A model generated the notes under the pieces. That model had not been told where the DNA came from and did not search any database. It saw only the letters and a list, made by a program, of their open reading frames with translations. 10,834 nt of DNA, from positions 1-10,834 of the forward strand of contig JAHELX010000154.1 in assembly GCA_024643945.1 (NCBI GenBank), written 5' to 3'. This document shows, in pieces, positions 7,587 through 10,834 of this stretch; the stretch's first letter is position 1, and each line of letters starts with the position of its first letter. The DNA comes from Anaerolineales bacterium (lineage in GTDB: Bacteria; Chloroflexota; Anaerolineae; 4572-78; NAK82). The translations under genes and the position numbers were made by a program.

Positions 7587-7671
7587 AGGTGCAACGCACT
7601 TGGTCGATCTCAAAACGCACATTTTGACGCAATTCCAGCGGTTTTCGACAACACGAAAGTGCGTTGCACCT
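7587..7671. repeat. Intercistronic inverted repeat between binding protein and permease genes
   Basis: A perfect 15-bp dyad: AGGTGCAACGCACTT at 7587-7601 and its reverse complement at 7657-7671. Secondary dyads are inside: GTCGA 7603-7607 with TCGAC 7645-7649, and CAAAA 7611-7615 with TTTTG 7622-7626. It fills most of the 132-nt gap between the stop of the binding-protein gene and the first permease start. No T-run follows in the transcript direction, so it is not a canonical terminator. A stable stem here would protect the upstream mRNA and lower read-through to the permeases, as described for the malE-malF gap in enterobacteria. It may also be a dispersed MITE-like repeat. Confidence 0.8.
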
Positions 7672-7698
7672 TCAAAACTTGAATGGCTGATGCCATGC

Positions 7699-9114
7699 TT
7701 ACTGCATGCTGGCCAGGTTTTCCTGATACGGAGCGGCGAGACTGTCGAGCACTTCTGAGGTGGTCTTCGTGCCTGCGATCAGTTCCTGAATCTCGGCTAC
7801 CAATATATCATAGTAACCGGGCACAGGCCAGTCGGGGTAGAAGGCAAACCCGTCATTCTTGTTCATGGCATCAAAGTTCTGGATCAATTCCTGGATTTTG
7901 GGGTCAGTAACCTGGGTCAGATCGGCATTGACCGGGATACCACCGGCATTACCCAGGATAGTCTGAATATTCTGTTGCATAGTAATGTCGATGAAGTCAT
8001 AGGCCAGGTCCTTGTTCTTGGCCTTGGTGGGCACAACCCAGTTGTTGCCGCCGGAGCCGGCGTTGAGCGTGTTACCGGGGAAGAGGAACGAACCCCACTC
8101 GAAGTCCGTGATCTCGTTCATGAGCCGGCCATACCACCAACTGCCGGATATCATAATCGGATACTCACCACTAATAAAGGAGATGCCCATATCCTCAGCC
8201 GGGATGCCTGTGGCGTCCTTACTGATATAACCTTTTTCGACCCACTCGGCCATCTTTTCTGCCCCGAAGGTAAACTCCGGCCCATGAAAGTCGACATCGC
8301 CCTGGTAAAGCTCGAAGGCGTTAATGAAATCCCGGTTAGCCTGGCTGAGAACCAGTTCATAGAAGATATGCTGCGCCGGATACTCGCTGGCACCAACAGC
8401 CAGGGGAGTGATGCCCGCCTCAACGAATTTGTCCATCACAGCCTCAAACTCTTCCAGGGTGGTGGGCACCTCCACTTCATACTTCTTGAACATGTCTTTA
8501 TTGTAATAGACCATAACATACTCGCCGTAATTGGTGACACCGTACCACGAGCCGGACCCCATGATGCCATTCTCATAGCGGCAGGTCGTCTGAAGGCCGG
8601 GGCTCAAGATCTTATCCCAGCCACGCGCCTTGGCCTCTTCCGTCAGGTCGGTGAGCAGGCCTTGCTGCGACAACAGGCCGGAGGTCGCATTGCCTTTGTT
8701 ATACTCCATGACATCCGGCGCCTCGTCCGAGTTCAAGATCATGCCGGCCGTTTGTCGGATCTCCTCGAAGCCTCTCTGTTCAAACTCTATTTTGACACCC
8801 GGGTGCGTGGCTTCGAATTCCTTCATAGCCTCAGCCCAGGCAATCCCCATAGCGCCGGTATCTGATTCATAGTGCCACACCTTGAGGACACGCTGCTCCT
8901 GAGGCGGCGCAGCTTCGGTAGGTGTCTCCTGAGGCTGCATCGCTTCGGTAGGTGTCTCCTGAGGCTGCATGGCTTCAGCAGGCGTCTCCTGAGGCTGCGC
9001 GGCTGCAGGCTCAGTGGCAGTGGGCGCCGGCGGAGTAGCCTGGCATGCCACCAATCCCATCAACATGGCAATTGCCAGCCCAATGGACAACAGCCTTAAC
9101 ATTTTTGCAGACAT
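7699..9114 (-). CDS. Sugar-binding lipoprotein of a CUT1 ABC transporter
   Basis: The extracellular substrate receptor of the importer, 471 aa from ATG 9114. Residues 5-23 form a lipoprotein signal peptide ending in the lipobox LVAC, with C24 as the lipidated cysteine. Residues 25-73 are a Pro/Thr/Glu/Ala-rich linker with three copies of QPQETP(T/A)EAM. The solute-binding domain starts with 'VLKVWHYESD' (75-84) and has the cluster 1 features 'F...HPGVKIEFEQ' and 'APDVMEYNKG', followed by 'YYNKDMFKKYEVEVPTTLEE' and 'DFIDITMQQ'. This fits SBP family 1 (MalE/UgpB-like). The frame continues upstream to 9258, but ATG 9114 has a perfect AGGAGG (9126-9121) at 6 nt and directly begins the signal peptide. 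The aromatic-rich ligand site suggests an oligosaccharide; the sugar itself is inferred from the downstream alpha-xylosidase. Confidence 0.96.
   Translation of the reverse strand: MSAKMLRLLSIGLAIAMLMGLVACQATPPAPTATEPAAAQPQETPAEAMQPQETPTEAMQPQETPTEAAPPQEQRVLKVWHYESDTGAMGIAWAEAMKEFEATHPGVKIEFEQRGFEEIRQTAGMILNSDEAPDVMEYNKGNATSGLLSQQGLLTDLTEEAKARGWDKILSPGLQTTCRYENGIMGSGSWYGVTNYGEYVMVYYNKDMFKKYEVEVPTTLEEFEAVMDKFVEAGITPLAVGASEYPAQHIFYELVLSQANRDFINAFELYQGDVDFHGPEFTFGAEKMAEWVEKGYISKDATGIPAEDMGISFISGEYPIMISGSWWYGRLMNEITDFEWGSFLFPGNTLNAGSGGNNWVVPTKAKNKDLAYDFIDITMQQNIQTILGNAGGIPVNADLTQVTDPKIQELIQNFDAMNKNDGFAFYPDWPVPGYYDILVAEIQELIAGTKTTSEVLDSLAAPYQENLASMQ
8911..9000 (-). repeat. 30-bp in-frame tandem repeat in the lipoprotein linker
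   Basis: Three 30-nt units encode QPQETPAEAM, QPQETPTEAM and QPQETPTEAA (residues 39-68). The two downstream copies are nearly identical at DNA level, so the copy number may change by slippage, lengthening or shortening the tether between membrane anchor and binding domain without breaking the frame. Confidence 0.9.
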
Positions 9115-9120
9115 CTCGAT

Positions 9121-9126
9121 CCTCCT
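9121..9126 (-). promoter_or_regulatory. Strong Shine-Dalgarno fixing the binding-protein start
   Basis: AGGAGG, within AAAGGAGG on the minus strand, lies 6 nt before ATG 9114. It is the strongest ribosome-binding site in the window and decides against the longer upstream frame. Confidence 0.85.
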
Positions 9127-9277
9127 TTGTGAATAGTATCGAGCCGATAAGCAAGAGTGGCCGGGAAGTGGTTTTTTCTCACCCCCTTTCAATTCTGAGT
9201 TCTCTCGGAAAGTCCCAGAGGAAGTTTTAGGGAGGACAAAGCAACAAAGGACAACCAAAACTTTTGCAGTTCACTCC

Positions 9278-9287
9278 CAAACGTTTC
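9278..9287. promoter_or_regulatory. Possible LacI-family operator upstream of the binding-protein gene
   Basis: CAAACGTTTC contains the palindromic core AAACGTTT (9279-9286) and differs by one base from the GAAACGTTTC core of the palindrome in front of the repressor gene. It would lie about 35-45 nt downstream of the predicted start for the transport operon, acting as a roadblock if that start is right. The shared core suggests the neighbouring repressor controls both promoters. Confidence 0.55.
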
Positions 9288-9302
9288 TGCCAAAGAACAT
9301 TT

Positions 9303-9358
9303 TTCGCAAATTGCATTGATAAGGGGTATACTATACACAGGTAAAGTCATAGGGCTAA
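9303..9358. promoter_or_regulatory. Overlapping divergent promoters with a shared palindromic -10
   Basis: The sequence GTATACTATAC (9326-9336) gives TATACT (9327-9332) on the plus strand and TATAGT (9335-9330) on the minus strand, each 5/6 of a consensus -10. The plus-strand -35 would be TTCGCA (9303-9308, 4/6, 18-nt spacer). The minus-strand -35 would be TTAGCC (9358-9353, 3/6, 17-nt spacer). The plus start (about 9339-9340) falls exactly at the first stem of the predicted RNA. The minus start (about 9323) gives a leader of about 209 nt for the binding-protein gene. The minus promoter is weak and no better one was found. Confidence 0.45.
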
Positions 9359-9451
9359 ACCCAGCGAAAAATATGCTGGGTATGTCCTAAGTGCTTTGCT
9401 AATCCAGGGAGATACCGGCTCACTTGGCGGTAGACGGTATCTCCTTTTCTT
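9340..9451 (+). ncRNA. Predicted structured small RNA, family not recognised
   Basis: About 112 nt on the plus strand, opposite to all neighbouring genes. One elongated hairpin is built of three stems: P1 GGUAAAGU (9340-9347) with GCUUUGCU (9393-9400, including G-U pairs), P2 UAGGGC (9350-9355) with GUCCUA (9384-9389), and P3 CCCAGC (9360-9365) with GCUGGG (9375-9380). Between them are the internal loops CA/AGU and UAAA/UAU, and the tip is a 9-nt loop GAAAAAUAU. A 7-nt linker leads to a rho-independent terminator. A -10 box at 9327-9332 puts the start at the first base of P1. No gene follows on this strand, so it looks like a stand-alone RNA rather than a leader. The tip GAAAA could pair with the UUUUC of the terminator tail. 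I compared it mentally with common riboswitches, 6S and SRP RNA and found no match. An orphaned riboswitch is the main alternative. Confidence 0.55.
9408..9451 (+). terminator. Rho-independent terminator of the small RNA
   Basis: A perfect 10-bp stem, GGAGATACCG (9408-9417) with CGGTATCTCC (9435-9444), has a 17-nt loop and is followed directly by TTTTCTT. In the minus direction the stem is followed by CTGGATT without a T-run, so it works for plus-strand transcripts only. Within the loop a second CGGTA (9428-9432) could pair with TACCG as an alternative register. Confidence 0.8.
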
Positions 9452-9536
9452 ATTTACTTTCCGAGAAAACGCTCCTCAGTACAGCTTTGTACAAATCCCT
9501 TCTAGCTAATTTCGCCGAAAACCGGCCCTCACACGT

Positions 9537-10574
9537 TCATTGGGGGCGCGCACCGGGGTTCCGGCGGCAAGGGCCGGAGCTGCTGCGCACGACGAGGCGA
9601 CACGGCACCAACACTTGTAGTGCGCTCTGTTCTTGTGCTTCCAGTTGCTGGATCAATAGCTCAGCCCCCAGGCGACCCAGTTCGGCGGTCGGGGCATCCG
9701 CCGTCGTCAAGGGGGGCATCATCATCTCGGCCATGCGCGCCGACGAGACGATGACAATTAACGAAAAGTCATCGGGGATGCGCCAGTCCCGGTCAGCGAT
9801 GGCCTGCATGACGCCTGGAACAGCCCGTTCATTCATGGCTACGAGCGCGGTCAAGTTGGAACACTCGGCCAACAGGTCATTAAATGCTTCGTATCCGGCT
9901 CGCGGCGCGGTATGACAGAACCGTGTTATACCCTTTAGGCCGGCGGTTTGCACCACCTGCTCGAACCTGGCCTGCGCCCGCACCGCCGGGCCATAACCCG
10001 AGTCGAATACTGACTGGGATTGATTCAAGAAAGCAATGTGTGTGTGTCCCAAATCAGCTAGATAGTTAACTGCCTCTTGCACAGTTTGCTCAAAATCAAT
10101 GTCCACACAGCCGATGCCGGTTGTGTCCGCGCATCGCCCGATCATGCTGAAGGGAAAGCCTATCTCGCGCAACAAGTCAATGCGTTCGTCATGCAGGCGC
10201 ACTTCCATGACGATCATACCATCTACCAAACCCTGCTGGGTCAACTGCCGCAGTTCGTTAGGATCGTGCATTTCAGACGGCCACAGTATCAGGTGATAAC
10301 CGTTTTCTCTGGCGGCGTCGGCTGCGTTTGTGACAAACTCGAGTTCCGTGAAGCCCAGGCCACGCTCTGGAGCGGGAAAAAGGAGAGCAATGATTCTGCT
10401 GCGCTTGCTGGCCAAGCCGCGCGCGAGGGCATGCGGCCGATATCCGAGCTCCTCCATCACCGCAAAGATGCGCTGCCGGGTCTCTTCGGAAATAGGCCGC
10501 GTGCCATTTAGCGCGTAGGAGACCGTGCTTACAGCAACGCCAGCTCGTTTGGCCACATCTATCATCGTAGGCAT
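9537..10574 (-). CDS. LacI-family transcriptional repressor
   Basis: A 345-aa DNA-binding sugar sensor from ATG 10574. The N-terminal helix-turn-helix (residues 3-25) reads TMIDVAKRAGVAVSTVSYAL followed by N, with recognition helix 'VSTVSYALNG'. The hinge helix 'YRPHALARGLASKRS' (45-59) holds the leucine (L54) that LacI proteins wedge into the central CG step of the operator. The rest is a periplasmic-binding-protein-like sensor domain with 'DGMIVMEVR', 'GHTHIAFLNQS', 'TALVAMNERAVPGVMQAIADRDWRIPDDFSLI' and the C-terminal 'PCRLVVRSSSG'. The frame extends 15 codons further up, but ATG 10574 has AGAGG (10584-10580) at 5 nt and the family's usual N-terminus. It lies upstream of, and in line with, the transporter and alpha-xylosidase genes, so it is probably their local regulator. 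The inducer is likely the imported sugar; this is inferred. Confidence 0.95.
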   Translation of the reverse strand: MPTMIDVAKRAGVAVSTVSYALNGTRPISEETRQRIFAVMEELGYRPHALARGLASKRSRIIALLFPAPERGLGFTELEFVTNAADAARENGYHLILWPSEMHDPNELRQLTQQGLVDGMIVMEVRLHDERIDLLREIGFPFSMIGRCADTTGIGCVDIDFEQTVQEAVNYLADLGHTHIAFLNQSQSVFDSGYGPAVRAQARFEQVVQTAGLKGITRFCHTAPRAGYEAFNDLLAECSNLTALVAMNERAVPGVMQAIADRDWRIPDDFSLIVIVSSARMAEMMMPPLTTADAPTAELGRLGAELLIQQLEAQEQSALQVLVPCRLVVRSSSGPCRRNPGARPQ

Positions 10575-10620
10575 AGCTACCTCTTGAGGATAAATAGGAG
10601 TGCTATTATGAGGACACAAC

Positions 10621-10683
10621 TAATCGAAACGCTTAGTCGAAACGCTTAGTCGAAACGTTTCGATTACAAAATACCACGAAACG
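10621..10683. promoter_or_regulatory. LacI-type operator cluster, 13-bp phased
   Basis: CGAAACG occurs at 10625, 10638, 10651 and 10677, that is at steps of 13, 13 and 26 bp. The third copy extends to a perfect 14-bp palindrome, TCGAAACGTTTCGA (10650-10663), with the central CG expected for LacI hinge-helix binding. In addition TAATCGAAACG (10621-10631) and CGTTTCGATTA (10656-10666) form a perfect 11-bp inverted repeat over the whole cluster. The palindrome covers the predicted transcription start of the repressor gene, fitting autorepression. Confidence 0.8.
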
Positions 10684-10696
10684 GTCTGCCTGTCAA
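10668..10696 (-). promoter_or_regulatory. Promoter of the LacI-family gene
   Basis: On the minus strand a perfect -35 TTGACA (10696-10691) is followed after 17 nt by TATTTT (10673-10668, 4/6). The start would be near 10661, inside the palindromic operator. The spacer contains one more CGAAACG half-site. Confidence 0.65.
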
Positions 10697-10759
10697 GACC
10701 CTGTCGCAACGGAGTAGGGCCATGTCAAAGTCGAACGGGTGGCCACGTTTACGCTCTTT

Positions 10760-10831
10760 TGTCACCCTGAGCGGTAGCGAAGGGTCCCGTTTTCGCACCA
10801 ACGAGATGCTTCGCTGGCGCTCAGCATGACA
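10760..10831. repeat. Imperfect palindromic dispersed repeat (TGTCA...TGACA)
   Basis: The left arm (10760-10782, starting TGTCACCCTGAGCGG) and the right arm (10809-10831, ending GCTCAGCATGACA) match at 19 of 23 positions. I recognise the CCTGAGCG-TAGCGAAGG / CTTCGCT-GCTCAG-ATGACA pattern as a widespread type of bacterial intergenic palindrome, but cannot confirm copies here. The stretch 10697-10759 beside it holds no gene or clear signal. Confidence 0.7.
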
Positions 10832-10834
10832 TGT

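Noticed and set aside
7975..8865. A 296-codon plus-strand frame over the receptor gene.
   Set aside because: It is antisense to a well-supported solute-binding lipoprotein, with no start signal.
9340..9405. A class I cyclic-di-GMP riboswitch, because of the GGGC-UAAACC-like stretch and a GAAA-containing loop.
   Set aside because: The stems and the conserved joining sequences of that family do not line up, and no gene lies downstream on the same strand.
9481..9536. A terminator after the LacI-family gene in the minus direction (GCCG/CGGC stem and TTTGTACAAA palindrome).
   Set aside because: The stem is only 4 bp and no T-run follows; I see no convincing terminator there, so read-through into the transport operon remains possible.

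Overview
The window reads like a chromosomal segment of a Chloroflexota bacterium (Anaerolineae/Caldilineae-like). This is inferred from the style of the lipoprotein (lipobox followed by a Pro/Thr/Glu/Ala-rich linker), the mixed GC-rich coding, and the palindromic or short-tandem repeats in most intergenic gaps. No rRNA or marker gene is present to prove it.

Left part (1-2012, minus strand): three genes read leftward in the order Cof-type HAD phosphatase, TsaC/Sua5/YrdC threonylcarbamoyl-AMP synthase, and the N-terminus of a GT-B glycosyltransferase that runs off the window. A consensus-like promoter lies upstream of the HAD gene. A heptamer array folded as an inverted repeat separates the synthase from the glycosyltransferase. 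The glycosyltransferase start looks leaderless.

Middle (2029-3346, plus strand): a nested palindrome (MITE-like) sits between two divergent promoters. The rightward one drives a cytoplasmic TPR protein of unknown role. Its stop codon overlaps, tail to tail, the stop of the glycosidase gene.

Right part (3343-10696, minus strand): a carbohydrate-uptake and degradation locus, read right to left as LacI-family repressor, lipoprotein solute-binding protein, two CUT1 ABC permeases, and a YicI-type GH31 alpha-xylosidase. The simplest reading is import of an alpha-xyloside (for example isoprimeverose or a xyloglucan fragment) and cytosolic cleavage. The repressor has its own promoter followed by a 13-bp-phased array of CGAAACG half-sites ending in a perfect palindrome. 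A similar AAACGTTT core lies upstream of the binding-protein gene, which suggests auto- and operon regulation. No ABC ATPase gene is present, so a shared MsmK/MalK-type subunit is expected elsewhere. A strong hairpin separates the binding-protein gene from the permeases.

The most unexpected element is in the 422-bp gap between repressor and binding protein. On the plus strand, opposite to all neighbouring genes, a -10 element, a three-stem hairpin and a rho-independent terminator together predict a roughly 110-nt stand-alone RNA. Its -10 overlaps a -10 facing the binding-protein gene. I do not recognise the RNA family.
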